Assembly: GCF_000550785.1 (NCBI RefSeq)
Contig: NZ_CP004350.1
Span: 204,835 to 268,834 of the forward strand
Reading direction: 5' to 3'
Length of the DNA stretch: 64,000 nucleotides
Source of the DNA: Corynebacterium casei LMG S-19264
Lineage (GTDB): Bacteria; Actinomycetota; Actinomycetes; Mycobacteriales; Mycobacteriaceae
Part shown: positions 26,313 to 35,158 of the stretch, piece by piece
Numbering within the stretch: position 1 is the stretch's first letter
Layout of the letters: every line of letters begins with the position of its first letter
The notes under the pieces: generated by a model
What the model was told of the DNA's origin: nothing
Databases searched by the model: none
Seen by the model: the letters and a program-made list of their open reading frames with translations, nothing else
Position numbers and translations under genes: made by a program

Positions 26313-27320
26313 TTGTCAAACTACAACCTTTATGAATCGCTCAACCTTGATAGCAGCGCGTCATCCAATGAAATCGTCTCCGTATTGGACACCAGGATTC
26401 AGGAAGGAAATTTAGACAATCTCGGTGGCATTGAAGAAGTCAAGCTCGCAAAGCAGATTCTGGGGGACTTTGAGAAACGAGCAAAGTATGACGCTCGCTT
26501 GGCTGATCCGACGGCTCCCGAAATCACGGTTGACACGATTCGTGACCTAGCTGCTCTGGGCGCAGGAGCAAGCAATGCTGCAAACGCTAATGCGCAGCAC
26601 CAGGATGCTCAACGTGCCCGTGGATTCAATTCGCAAATTTCCCCAGAAAGGGTTGCCGCAGTAAAAGATACCTTTAACTCAGCGGCAGCAGGTGCAAGTG
26701 AGCGAGCACGCGATGTCCAGGCTGAGTATAAAAAGTCTTCTCGTACCGCAATCATTATCACTGCCGTCGCTGCATTTGTCGTAGGTGGACTCATCGTAGG
26801 TCTCGTCAGCTCGATGTTCGGCGGAAGTTCAGTTGCTTCCGGTGGTGGTGATTACAAAGGCGCTGAAAAGTTCGCAAACTCCTTCCTCGAACTGCGTCAA
26901 CCAGAGGAAACACGCGAGTGGATCATCGAAAACGCCGATGCGGCCGACAGGAGCTCGATGTTGTCACGACTCGGAATAGGCGAAGGTTCTTCATATGCCG
27001 GAATGGATGGTTACTTCGGACATAATGAAATGACTGCAGGCAAGCCTATTGCTTTGACTGAGTTCATCCGTTCTGCACATGACAGCGTAGATTCCTATGC
27101 CGAGGAGTATGGCGATTCAGATTCCAGTGGCGACAACAGCCCTGAAATCCTGTCTGAGGTGTCGCTGGGTTATTTGTTTGGCGACGAGAGTACGGAACTC
27201 GACCCTGAGAATGAGTATTTTATCGTGCCAATCATCGGTGACTCTGACTACCATGAAGGCACCTTGTCCGTCGTGAAGAATGGGAACGACTGGGTGCTTG
27301 AAGCCTTCAGTCTTGGATAG
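26313..27320 (+). CDS. J-domain-like single-pass membrane protein (module gene 4, copy A)
   Basis: A 335-residue protein starting at TTG 26313, placed by AAAGGAA five bases upstream and by the domain start (SNYNLYESLNLDSSASSNE). Residues 1-68 resemble a J-domain in length and in the closing LGDFEKRAKYDARLADP, but the HPD motif is absent, so DnaK stimulation is unlikely. A helical Ala-rich region follows, then one membrane helix (about 145-168) and an extracytoplasmic domain of about 165 residues ending VVKNGNDWVLEAFSLG, like the small alpha/beta folds found on stalked envelope proteins. The frame is open from 26214 but the palindrome lies there. Function unknown. Confidence 0.68.
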   Translation: MSNYNLYESLNLDSSASSNEIVSVLDTRIQEGNLDNLGGIEEVKLAKQILGDFEKRAKYDARLADPTAPEITVDTIRDLAALGAGASNAANANAQHQDAQRARGFNSQISPERVAAVKDTFNSAAAGASERARDVQAEYKKSSRTAIIITAVAAFVVGGLIVGLVSSMFGGSSVASGGGDYKGAEKFANSFLELRQPEETREWIIENADAADRSSMLSRLGIGEGSSYAGMDGYFGHNEMTAGKPIALTEFIRSAHDSVDSYAEEYGDSDSSGDNSPEILSEVSLGYLFGDESTELDPENEYFIVPIIGDSDYHEGTLSVVKNGNDWVLEAFSLG

Positions 27321-27331
27321 CTGCCTTTCTG

Positions 27332-28690
27332 ATGGTTAGCAATACCCATAGTTTTATCTCAACCCTTAGCGAGCGCCACGGTTTCACGGAGATTTCTGAA
27401 ATCGGGCGTGGGGGTATGGGTGTGGTTTATCGTGCATTCGACGAGAAGCTGCAGCGCTATGTAGCGGTTAAGCAGCTTTCGACAGAACTTCTCGATGAAG
27501 AAACTGGTCTCGCCCGTTTCCGTGCGGAAATGGTGACGTTAGGCCGGATTAGTCATTCAGCCGTAGTAAAAATTCATTTTGCTGAGGTTACGGAGAATGG
27601 GGATGCCTACTTCGTCATGGATTATGTCCAAGGCGAAAACCTATCCACCTTGATAAGACGACATCGGGAATGGGGAAACAGATTCACGGTCGCTGAAACT
27701 GTTGAACTATTGCGTCCAATTGCAGCCGCATTAGATTTTCTTCACATGCGGATGGATCCGCCTATCATCCACCGCGACATTAAACCGGCAAATATTCTCG
27801 TTCCAGATTCAACCGCAAGTGAGTCTAGGTCCCTGCTGACCGATTTCGGGATTAGCTTGGCTGCCGAAGATACACGGCTAACTAGTTTGTCGATGATGAT
27901 CGGCACCGAGCGGTACTTTGCACCTGAACTCGTTCCTGGCGGAGAGAACGGCCCGAAAGATCTCGCGCATAGTCAACCAACTGTGGGCAGTGACAATTAT
28001 GCTCTGTCACTCATTGCTTTTGAGATGCTTACGCTGCAGTCTCTTAAAGACACAATGAGTCCAAACCAGTGGGCTGAATCCGATCGGCCATTTCCTAAAA
28101 TTGCAGCGCTCGGGCTGAATCAGAAAGACATGGGCGACGTCGATCGGATCGAACAGGTTCTTCGCAAGTCGCTGCATCCAGCACCGGCATATCGCTTTAT
28201 GACTGCGACGGCGTTTATTCAAGCCCTGGCACAAACAGGTAACCGCGCATCGTGGCAGCGTCCACCACGTCCGCCGCAAAACGCGATAGCGAACCAGAAT
28301 ACGCGGATACCTGATGTGCCTACTCCATCGCAGGAGTCTTCTTCAGGGTTTGAATTCAACAAGCCAACGATGATTACGTTGAGCGCCTTGGCTGTCGGAT
28401 TATTGGTAATTCTGGGCGCAATTGGCACCTTTGCCTTTCTGAATCCTGCGTGGCAAGAACCAGAATCTGCCATCGCAGATGCGTTTCCCAAGATCATTTC
28501 CGACAAGCCCGATTCCCCTGGATGGGCGGGGTTAGAGTGCTCAGCCGGCGTAGCCGGAGAGAATGAACAAGCTCGCATCGTTTGTTCTGATAGCGATCTG
28601 AGTATCACTTTCGCGGACTTTGGTTCTCAAGAAGATCGCGACAATTCCCTCGATGGTGCCGAAAGAAAACATTGGGAAGTCGGTACTTGA
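27332..28690 (+). pseudogene. Membrane Ser/Thr protein kinase with in-frame TGA in its outer domain (module gene 5, copy A)
   Basis: A 452-residue PknB-like kinase. Complete catalytic motifs: glycine loop IGRGGMG (24-30), Lys47, HRDIKPANIL (147-156), DFG (171-173), Thr/Ser-rich activation loop and APE (197-199). A membrane helix at about 346-370 precedes an outer domain with Cys403 and Cys418. TGA at 28688-28690 ends the frame, but the same frame stays open and protein-like for 48 further codons (ending in QTLPLC) to TGA at 28835-28837. The outer domain is therefore probably truncated by a nonsense change, or TGA is read through. The kinase domain itself should work. Gene 4 ends 11 bases upstream and no good ribosome-binding site precedes ATG 27332. 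Confidence 0.8.
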
Positions 28691-28872
28691 GAGGTTGCCA
28701 CACTGAACTTGGGAACGGACGCAGAAAATAGTGAAGACCGGATTGCAGTAGCCCCTATGAATGACAAAGAAGAGTTCGGAATCTACCTAGAAGGCTCTCA
28801 GGCCAAGGATCGTTTTCAAACACTTCCGTTGTGCTGACGCTTTCAAAACTTAACTAGAGACAAAGAGGACAA

Positions 28873-29775
28873 ATGAGTAATCCGTGGAATGGTCCAGAGA
28901 AACCTGAAGAGAATAACCCATGGGCACCCAAGGAAAATAATCCGTGGGAACAACCCGATGATTCAGCGCCACCGACAGCAGGGTGGGGACATGCTGGCTA
29001 CGGCTCCCAACAGCAGTTCCATGAAGATACGGATAGTCTTGGGGATGCAGGTTCGGTCCAAGCTCCATCACCCGTGAAGAAAAAGAACCGATTGGGCGGA
29101 TTCTTGATCGGGCTCATCATGGTGCTCGCCTTGGCTATTATTGCGGCCGTTGCCTGGTTATATCTCAGCGGTCGTATCGGGGCGGGCGAACAAGATAGTT
29201 CTGAAGGAAACGAAGAAGCGGTAGTTCAGACCGCAGAACTTTCAAACGAAGAATCCGCTAGTGCGGCTCCCGGCAGTTCGGAGAGCGCCCCAGCCTCAGC
29301 TTCCTCAGATCCATCAGAGGAAGCATCGGAAGAACAGCCTGAGGACGTATCGAGTGAAGAGCATAATGATGAGGAATCGGGCGAAACAGCTAGGTCTGTA
29401 GGACGACCTGCCACAGAACCTGCTGCGCCGGAGCTGCCAGAAGCAGCCCGCGGCGCCGGGTTAACACTGTCCGGATGGTCGGATAATGCTGCGACCCGCT
29501 GTGACAGTTCTCAGAACCTCGTATACGCCGGCCGTGACAGCGATGCTTGGATTACGGTGTGCGAATCCAATGGGCAGATGACTTATAGGTCAGATATTTT
29601 CGGTGGAACCTTGACGGCTACTGTAGACCAAAGTCGCTCCAACCCAGCTCGCGGTGAGTTCTACGTCGATGCTTCACCGTCTATCATTCAAGTGGTTGGT
29701 GGTGGCGTGGAAGTATTCCAAGGCGGTACTCTGATAGCCGAGAAGAACTTCCCTTCAGCCTGGGTTATCGACTAG
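28873..29775 (+). CDS. NPW-repeat single-pass membrane protein with Ser/Glu stalk (module gene 6, copy A)
   Basis: A 300-residue protein built like gene 1: cytoplasmic tail with NPW at 3-5, 15-17 and 23-25, a basic KKKNR stop, one membrane helix (about 75-98), an acidic Ser/Glu/Ala stalk (about 104-195) and a C-terminal domain (200-300) with Cys210 and Cys230. The outer domain is longer than that of gene 1 and ends in beta-rich sequence (SIIQVVGGGVEVFQGG). Start ATG 28873 follows AGAGGA. It lies directly after the kinase reading frame, and its cytoplasmic tail has several Ser/Thr available for phosphorylation. Unknown family. Confidence 0.75.
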   Translation: MSNPWNGPEKPEENNPWAPKENNPWEQPDDSAPPTAGWGHAGYGSQQQFHEDTDSLGDAGSVQAPSPVKKKNRLGGFLIGLIMVLALAIIAAVAWLYLSGRIGAGEQDSSEGNEEAVVQTAELSNEESASAAPGSSESAPASASSDPSEEASEEQPEDVSSEEHNDEESGETARSVGRPATEPAAPELPEAARGAGLTLSGWSDNAATRCDSSQNLVYAGRDSDAWITVCESNGQMTYRSDIFGGTLTATVDQSRSNPARGEFYVDASPSIIQVVGGGVEVFQGGTLIAEKNFPSAWVID

Positions 29776-29835
29776 CGGATTCCTTCCGCGTACTTAGCCT
29801 ATTAGCTTCAGAATGTCGCGTTAAAAAGGGCTTCT

Positions 29836-29849
29836 GGGGAGCACTCCCC
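29836..29849. promoter_or_regulatory. GGGGA-N4-TCCCC palindrome, module site 3
   Basis: GGGGAGCACTCCCC with flanking T and A lies 30 bases upstream of the TACAGT -10 box of gene 7, so it covers or abuts the -35 region of a leaderless promoter. Confidence 0.62.
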
Positions 29850-29892
29850 ACATTGTAGAAACGCTCTATCCAGGTGTTTTACAGTAATAAGC

Positions 29893-30558
29893 ATGAGTAC
29901 ATCGAACACTGACATCATGCTAGCACCTGGCGAAAGCGGCCACTACTCTCGAAGCTTCCGCCCCAACCTTCTCCTCTTCTGGCTACGCGACACCTATTTG
30001 GTGACCAACAAGCGACTCGCCTTGAAATGCGCCAACACCATCTTCGGATTCATTCCACTCGGATTTGAAGAGAAATCCATTCCAATGGGCTCCATCGCCG
30101 GCGTCAACTCATCATTCAAAGTTAAGCCGGTTCGGCTACTCTTTGCCGGCTTTATAGCAGCGGTGATGCTCTTCATGGGACTGTCGGCGCTTGCGGGTGG
30201 TGCGGTCGGAGGGCTCTTCCTTCTTCTTGCTGGAACTTTCTTTGCAGCCATTGCGGCCAATTCCATCATGGCATCCCTAAGTGTTACCAATAATGGTGGC
30301 GGGGTAAACGAGGTAACAGTCTCCATCTTGGATAAAGCAGCCCTGGACGATTTCAAGAACAAAGCTACTGAGTACATCTACTCAGCTTCTGCAGGCGGAA
30401 TCTCCTGGCAACAGGCATACGCAAGTAATTCTGAGGGGTTCCAGAATTCTATGGGTCAACCACAGGGACACATTGCGCCACAGTCCCACCTTGCACAATC
30501 TGAACCTACAATCCCACCTCGACTCCCCAACCAAGGTACCGGCAATTCTGGCTGGTGA
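29893..30558 (+). CDS. PH-like membrane protein (module gene 7, copy A)
   Basis: A 221-residue protein with an N-terminal bacterial PH-like strand set (DTYLVTNKRLALKC, then KSIPMGSIAGVNSSFKV), two hydrophobic helices (about 80-100 and 105-123), more PH-like sequence (NEVTVSILDKAALDDFKNKATEYI) and a Gln/Pro-rich disordered C-terminus. PH-like domains in bacteria bind lipids or proteins at the membrane. ATG 29893 is leaderless: TACAGT (29880-29885) is seven bases upstream. It is the last gene of the module and is transcribed from its own promoter. Confidence 0.7.
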   Translation: MSTSNTDIMLAPGESGHYSRSFRPNLLLFWLRDTYLVTNKRLALKCANTIFGFIPLGFEEKSIPMGSIAGVNSSFKVKPVRLLFAGFIAAVMLFMGLSALAGGAVGGLFLLLAGTFFAAIAANSIMASLSVTNNGGGVNEVTVSILDKAALDDFKNKATEYIYSASAGGISWQQAYASNSEGFQNSMGQPQGHIAPQSHLAQSEPTIPPRLPNQGTGNSGW

Positions 30559-30619
30559 TGTCCTTAGCTAACTGAGTAGGACACGCGGGATCCTCAATCG
30601 AATCGTAACAATTACTCCA

Positions 30620-30642
30620 GCCCAGTCCCCAATGGACTGGGC
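30620..30642. terminator. Hairpin after the module
   Basis: A perfect 9-bp stem (GCCCAGTCC against GGACTGGGC, loop of five) lies 62 bases after gene 7. No T-run follows, so it is a weak or factor-dependent terminator. The insertion-sequence block begins just after it. Confidence 0.55.
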
Positions 30643-30743
30643 CCGATAGCGGTCAAGTCCGCCCGAGTGGTGTTTCTGCCTTTCGTTGAAACAAGCAGTG
30701 TGATGGCCTCAGGGACCAGCACGGGCTTGGTACTGTGACTGGT

Positions 30744-31477
30744 TCATGCGACTTCCTTGGTGGTGGTGTCGGCGTCGATGACGTTGGCGGTGATCATTGC
30801 TTTGGTTTGCTCAAGGCTTGTCAGTGACATGTAGCGGTTTTGCTGAATCCAGTCATCATGTTGTTCTGCCAACACAGCACCAACAAGGCGCACAATAGCG
30901 TCACGATTAGGGAAGATTCCAACAACATCTGTGCGGCGCCGGATTTCTCGATTGAGCCGTTCAGTGGGGTTATTCGACCAGACCTTCTTCCACACTGATT
31001 TCGGCGTATTGGTAAACGCCAATAGTTCGTCGAGGGCTTCTTCTAGGTAGTCGGCCACGTGTGGGAACTTCTGCTCGCAAAATGCCACGACCTCTTTGGC
31101 TTGGGACCACACCGATTCCGAGTCTGGTTGTTGGAATATCGTGTGAAACATCGCCGATAACGTCGGCCATTGAGTCTTGGGCACCATCGCTGAGAGGTTC
31201 TTCGCGAAATGGGTACGGCATCGTTGCCAGGACGCATTCGGTAACACGTCACTGATCGCGTGCTGGATACCTAAGTGAGCATCACTGGTTACCAAATAGA
31301 CCTCATTAAGCCCGCGGGCTTTTAAGTCACGGAAGAACCCGGTCCATGACGATGCTGATTCCGATGTAGCGACCTGCATGCCTAGTAGCTCGCGGTAGCC
31401 TTCAGCATTAACCCCGGTAGCAAGGAGTACGGAGGTTTTAACCACTCGTCCGCCTTCACGGACTTTCATGGTTAACG
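30744..31477 (-). pseudogene. IS256-type transposase, C-terminal part (copy A)
   Basis: About 244 residues of an IS256-family (Mutator-like) DDE transposase, with the second Asp in YLVTSDAHLGIQHA, CRTHFAKNL and the Glu in WSNNPTERLNREIRRRTDVVG. The N-terminal part is at 32915-33427. Removing the ISL3 element and one GGTTAACG restores a continuous 412-residue frame across ...CDALTMKVREGG... Confidence 0.88.
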
Positions 31478-31525
31478 GGCTCTTCCGTTTTTAGAGTGCA
31501 TTGTGGGTGTGGCAGATAAGTAAAC

Positions 31526-31584
31526 GAGCCTCTTGTCGGTAATGGTTTAGGTGTCGAATCTATCCACTTACCAACAAGGGGCTC
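31526..31584 (+). promoter_or_regulatory. Leader hairpin masking the ISL3 transposase ribosome-binding site (copy A)
   Basis: A 17-base arm (GAGCCTCTTGTCGGTAA, 31526-31542) pairs with TTACCAACAAGGGGCTC (31568-31584) at 15 of 17 positions. The right arm contains AAGGGG, the ribosome-binding site seven bases before GTG 31591. Transcripts entering from outside would fold this and block transposase translation, a device known from other insertion sequences. Confidence 0.65.
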
Positions 31585-31590
31585 TTACTC

Positions 31591-32901
31591 GTGGATTCTA
31601 CTAGCAATGTCGTCGCTGACACCATCTGCCGCACCGCCGAACTTGGCCTAGCCATTACAGGTGCCATGGACGCAGGAGATTTCACGTTCATCGAAGCCAC
31701 CGCTACCGCTTTTGCCGATTCGTGCAGTAGCTGCGCTATGTCGGGGCAGTTTCGGGATCATGCCTATCGCACTCTCATTGATCTGCCGATTGTTGGTTTC
31801 CCCACCAAGCTACGCATCCGCCTGCCACGCTATCGCTGCACCAATGACAACTGCGCAGTCAAGTACTTCCAAGCACAACTGGCATGTGCAGATCCAGGTA
31901 AGAAAGTCACCCACCGGGTCACCCGCTGGATACTACAACGCCTAGCCATTGACCGGATGAGCATTTCCGCTACTGCGAAAGCCCTCGGAATCGGATGGGA
32001 TCTCACCTGCCAGCTAGCGCTGGACATGTGTCATGAACTGATCTACAACGACCCGACCCACCTGGATAATGTACAGGTCATCGGCGTGGACGAACATAAA
32101 TGGTCTCACAATCGCAACGCTTATGGTGCAGGCTTTGTCACCGTGATTGTGGACATGACTGACCATCACCACAACACCAAGCGCCCAGCACGTTTATTGG
32201 GTGTGGTCGAAGGCCGCAGTGCTGATGCGTTGCGTACCTGGCTTGCTGCACGAACACCCGAGTTTCGCCGTCAGGTACGCATCGTCGCCATGGACGGATT
32301 CCAGGGCTATGCCACGGCCAGCAAAGAACTTGTGCCCAACGCCAGGCGGGTTATGGATCCGTTCCATGTTGTGCGTTTAGCTGGCGATAAGCTCACCGCC
32401 TGCCGGCAACGACTCCAGCGGGAGAAATACCAGCGCCGCGGACTCACACACGACCCGTTGTACAAGAACCGGAAAACCTTGTTGACCACGCAGAAATGGC
32501 TAACAGACAAGCAGCAAGCCCGCCTGGATGAGCTCTGGGCTTATGACAAAGACTATGGGACATTGAAGATGGCGTGGCTTGCGTATCAGGGCATTATTGA
32601 CTGCTATCAGATGAGTGATAAACGCAAGGCCAAAGCGCAAATGCGCGATATCATCAACGCGCTATGCAAACTTCCGTCCACGAATAAAGAACTTGCACAA
32701 CTTGGCCGCAGTCTAGATAAACGCCTAAGTGATGTCTTGGCATTTTTCGACGTAGGAGTCTCCAACGGACCAGTCGAAGCCATCAATGGACGCCTAGAAC
32801 ACCTCCGCGGAATCGCGCTTGGATTCCGCAACCTCACCCACTACATCCTTCGATGCCTCATCCACTCCGGACAGCTCACCCACAAAATCAACGCACTCTA
32901 A
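31591..32901 (+). CDS. ISL3-family transposase (copy A)
   Basis: A 436-residue DDE transposase. An N-terminal zinc-binding region (CSSCAMSG, then YRCTNDNCAVKYF) is followed by an HTH (MSISATAKALGIGWDLTCQ) and the catalytic core: Asp in VIGVDEHKWSHN, Asp in RIVAMDGFQGYA and Glu in SNGPVEAINGRLEHLRG. Intact and therefore probably active. GTG start with AAGGGG upstream. The coding strand is opposite to the interrupted IS256 transposase. Confidence 0.92.
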   Translation: MDSTSNVVADTICRTAELGLAITGAMDAGDFTFIEATATAFADSCSSCAMSGQFRDHAYRTLIDLPIVGFPTKLRIRLPRYRCTNDNCAVKYFQAQLACADPGKKVTHRVTRWILQRLAIDRMSISATAKALGIGWDLTCQLALDMCHELIYNDPTHLDNVQVIGVDEHKWSHNRNAYGAGFVTVIVDMTDHHHNTKRPARLLGVVEGRSADALRTWLAARTPEFRRQVRIVAMDGFQGYATASKELVPNARRVMDPFHVVRLAGDKLTACRQRLQREKYQRRGLTHDPLYKNRKTLLTTQKWLTDKQQARLDELWAYDKDYGTLKMAWLAYQGIIDCYQMSDKRKAKAQMRDIINALCKLPSTNKELAQLGRSLDKRLSDVLAFFDVGVSNGPVEAINGRLEHLRGIALGFRNLTHYILRCLIHSGQLTHKINAL

Positions 32902-32914
32902 AAACGGAAGAGCC

Positions 32915-33427
32915 GGTTAACGCGTCACATGAGACATACAAGTATGGGCCGGTATCTAGTGGCCTGGTGCGAAAATCTTCGACCATGCAATCAAGATCTT
33001 TCGCCATCTCAGAGACCTGGGATTTTGAGAGATTATTGATACCTAGACTAGCGACAAGATCGTTCATCCTGCGAGTGGATACGCCCTTCAAGTAGCAGGT
33101 GGCTATCACGGTGGTGAGTGCTCGTTCGGCCCGGGTTCGTCGTTCCAGGAGCCAGTCCGGGAAGAACGATCCAGTGCGTAGCTTAGGTACTGCAACATCG
33201 ATGGTACCCACGCGAGTATCTAGGTCGCGGTGGCGGTAGCCGTTGCGGACATTGGTGCGAGACTCAGACGTGGTGGCGTAATCGGCGCCGCAGACTTGGT
33301 CAGCTTGGGTCGAGAGGATTTGGTTAATGAAACCTTGAAGCATCTCGCGCATGAGATCTGGGGATGCTTGAGCGAGCAATTCGTCTAAGTAGGTAGTCGG
33401 GTCTATAGAATAAGGGGCAGCGGCCAT
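32915..33427 (-). pseudogene. IS256-type transposase, N-terminal part (copy A)
   Basis: The first ~171 residues of the interrupted transposase (ATG 33427): LDELLAQASPDLMREMLQGF, YATTSESRTNVRNGYRHR and the first catalytic Asp in YVSCDAL at the break point. After the target duplication the frame runs a few codons into the ISL3 end and stops. Confidence 0.88.
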
Positions 33428-33694
33428 CGTGGTTATCCCTTTCGAGGAAGTGTGGTTATGGAATCGAAAGGTACTACGGTGGTCGCCTCATTCATTCATA
33501 AGGGCTATCACCGATAGTTACAGATACACCACGCTAGCGGACACTGATAATAGAGAGTGCGGGACAAGAACCACTCGGAATGACCCACTAGCGGACTGGT
33601 CACAATCTGATTGTGTGCCTTCGTTGCGATCTGTCTTCCGGGCTGGTTCTCGCCCCGCACCGCGATCCGGTGATTCGGTCATGACTTTATAGGA

Positions 33695-35158
33695 GCGTGA
33701 CCGAGAGTGTCTAATGGTTTGTGTGTGAGGGGTTTCCCTTACATGAAGGAGATAAACCATAATGGATTCTGTGGCGAAACGAGATCCGGAAGATTCCGCG
33801 AAGATTAAAGCGATCGAGCAGAAACTGCTCGCGAACCCGGAGATATCCAAGCTCATTGACGAGCTGGGAACCACAGCAACGGACGCCAACGACCTAGTCC
33901 GGGGATTACTGCAAGCTTCGGTCACCCGTGGCTTGGAAGCCGAAATGGATGCCCACCTGGGTTATTCCAAAGGCGATCGTGAGGCCAAAGCGGCCGGTGG
34001 TGGCGATAATTATCGCAACGGCTCCTATGTCAAAAAGGTTGATTCGAACTACGGCCCGGTCGATGTCACCGTCCCACGTGATCGGCAGGGCACGTTCTTG
34101 CCCACGATGGTGCCGAAAGGCTCACGCAGGTTAACCGATGTCGATGACATGATCATCAGTTTGTATGCCGGTGGCATGACAGTGCGCGATATCCAGCATC
34201 ATATGGCCACGGTCATGAGGGTTGATATCTCGCATGAAACGATTTCCGCAGTGACTGATGCGGTGCTAGATGAAGTCATGATCTGGCAAAACCGTCAGCT
34301 AGACGAGTTCTACCCCGTAATTTTCTTAGATGCCCTGCGTATCAAAGTTCGCGACGGTGGACGAGTAGTTAACAAGTCCGCCTTTTTGGCTATCGGCGTG
34401 GATATGGACGGGATCAAACACATCCTGGGTATCTGGTTGGCGAAAGAAGAAGGCGCCTCCTTCTGGGCTCATGTGTGCGCGAACCTGGCAAGCCGTGGAG
34501 TCCAGGACGTGTTTATTGTCTGCTGCGATGGTTTGAAAGGCCTGCCGGAAGCGGTGGAAGCAACGTGGCCGGATTCGATGGTGCAGACCTGTGTGGTGCA
34601 TTTGATTCGTGCAGCAAACCGGTGGGTGGCCTATGGCGATCGTAAGACCGTATCTGCGGCGTTGAAGAAGGTGTATACCGCGCCTGAAGAGGCAACCGCA
34701 CGTGCAGCGTTGGATGAATTCGCCGACTCAGAACTGGGCCAGAAATATCCCCAATCAGTCAAGGTCTGGACGGATGCGTGGGAGCGTTTCGTGCCGTTTC
34801 TGCAGTTCCCGCCGATGGCCAGAAAGGTCATCTATACGACAAACTCGATTGAGTCGATGAATAACGAGCTGCGTAAAGCTACCCGTAACCGCGTGCAATT
34901 TACCAATGATGATTCCGCGATTAAGACGCTGTGGTTGATGATCTGCAATATTGAGGATAAACGCGCGGCTAAACGCGCAAAACAGGGCAAGAAAGCTGCT
35001 GCTACCAGCGGAAGACTCATCGAAGGCAGAAAGGTCACCAACTGGAAACAAGCCATCAACCAAATGGCCGTGGCCTACCCCGAACGATTCACCAACTACC
35101 TATAAATCACTAACCCCGAAAGCCCCACACACAAAATACTTGACACGCTCGCGTGACC
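33695..35158 (+). mobile_element. IS256-family element with 8-bp target duplication (unit A only)
   Basis: The element itself is 33703-35150 (1448 bp). Its ends are related inverted repeats: GAGAGTGTCTAATGG on the left and, inverted, GAGCGTGTCAAGTAT on the right, both continuing into TTTGTGTGTG. It is flanked by GCGTGACC (33695-33702 and 35151-35158). Unit B has a single GCGTGACC (49483-49490) and no element, so this insertion came after the duplication. Confidence 0.93.
33762..35105 (+). CDS. IS256-family transposase (unit A only)
   Basis: A 447-residue intact transposase with Asp in VIFLDALRIKVRDGG, Asp in VCCDGLKGLPEA and Glu in TTNSIESMNNELRKATRNR, the DDE triad of the family. GAAGGAG precedes ATG 33762. 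It is a different lineage from the interrupted IS256 transposase nearby: both keep the LDALxIKVRxGGRVVxKS-type block but differ elsewhere. Confidence 0.93.
   Translation: MDSVAKRDPEDSAKIKAIEQKLLANPEISKLIDELGTTATDANDLVRGLLQASVTRGLEAEMDAHLGYSKGDREAKAAGGGDNYRNGSYVKKVDSNYGPVDVTVPRDRQGTFLPTMVPKGSRRLTDVDDMIISLYAGGMTVRDIQHHMATVMRVDISHETISAVTDAVLDEVMIWQNRQLDEFYPVIFLDALRIKVRDGGRVVNKSAFLAIGVDMDGIKHILGIWLAKEEGASFWAHVCANLASRGVQDVFIVCCDGLKGLPEAVEATWPDSMVQTCVVHLIRAANRWVAYGDRKTVSAALKKVYTAPEEATARAALDEFADSELGQKYPQSVKVWTDAWERFVPFLQFPPMARKVIYTTNSIESMNNELRKATRNRVQFTNDDSAIKTLWLMICNIEDKRAAKRAKQGKKAAATSGRLIEGRKVTNWKQAINQMAVAYPERFTNYL

Larger units (their letters stand above)
31478..32914 (+). mobile_element. ISL3-family element, IS31831-like (copy A, 1437 bp)
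   Basis: A complete element with perfect 22-bp terminal inverted repeats (outer bases GGCTCTTCCG, inner end AGAGTGC; 31478-31499 and 32893-32914). It is flanked by the 8-bp target duplication GGTTAACG (31470-31477 and 32915-32922). Length, ends and target size fit the ISL3 family and resemble C. glutamicum IS31831/IS1207. Confidence 0.93.
30655..33587 (-). mobile_element. IS256-family element interrupted by an ISL3 element (copy A)
   Basis: An older IS256-type element on the minus strand. Related ends are seen near 30657 (GTCCGCCCGAGTGGT) and, inverted, near 33585 (GTCATTCCGAGTGGT). Flanks share TAGCGG, a possible decayed target duplication, so the exact ends are uncertain. Its transposase gene is split by the ISL3 insertion at GGTTAACG. 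Confidence 0.7.

Noticed and set aside
33688..33696. TATAGGAGC as a target-site duplication of IS110
   Set aside because: IS110 insertions do not make long duplications, and the native nrtA sequence at the insertion point does not contain this 9-mer.
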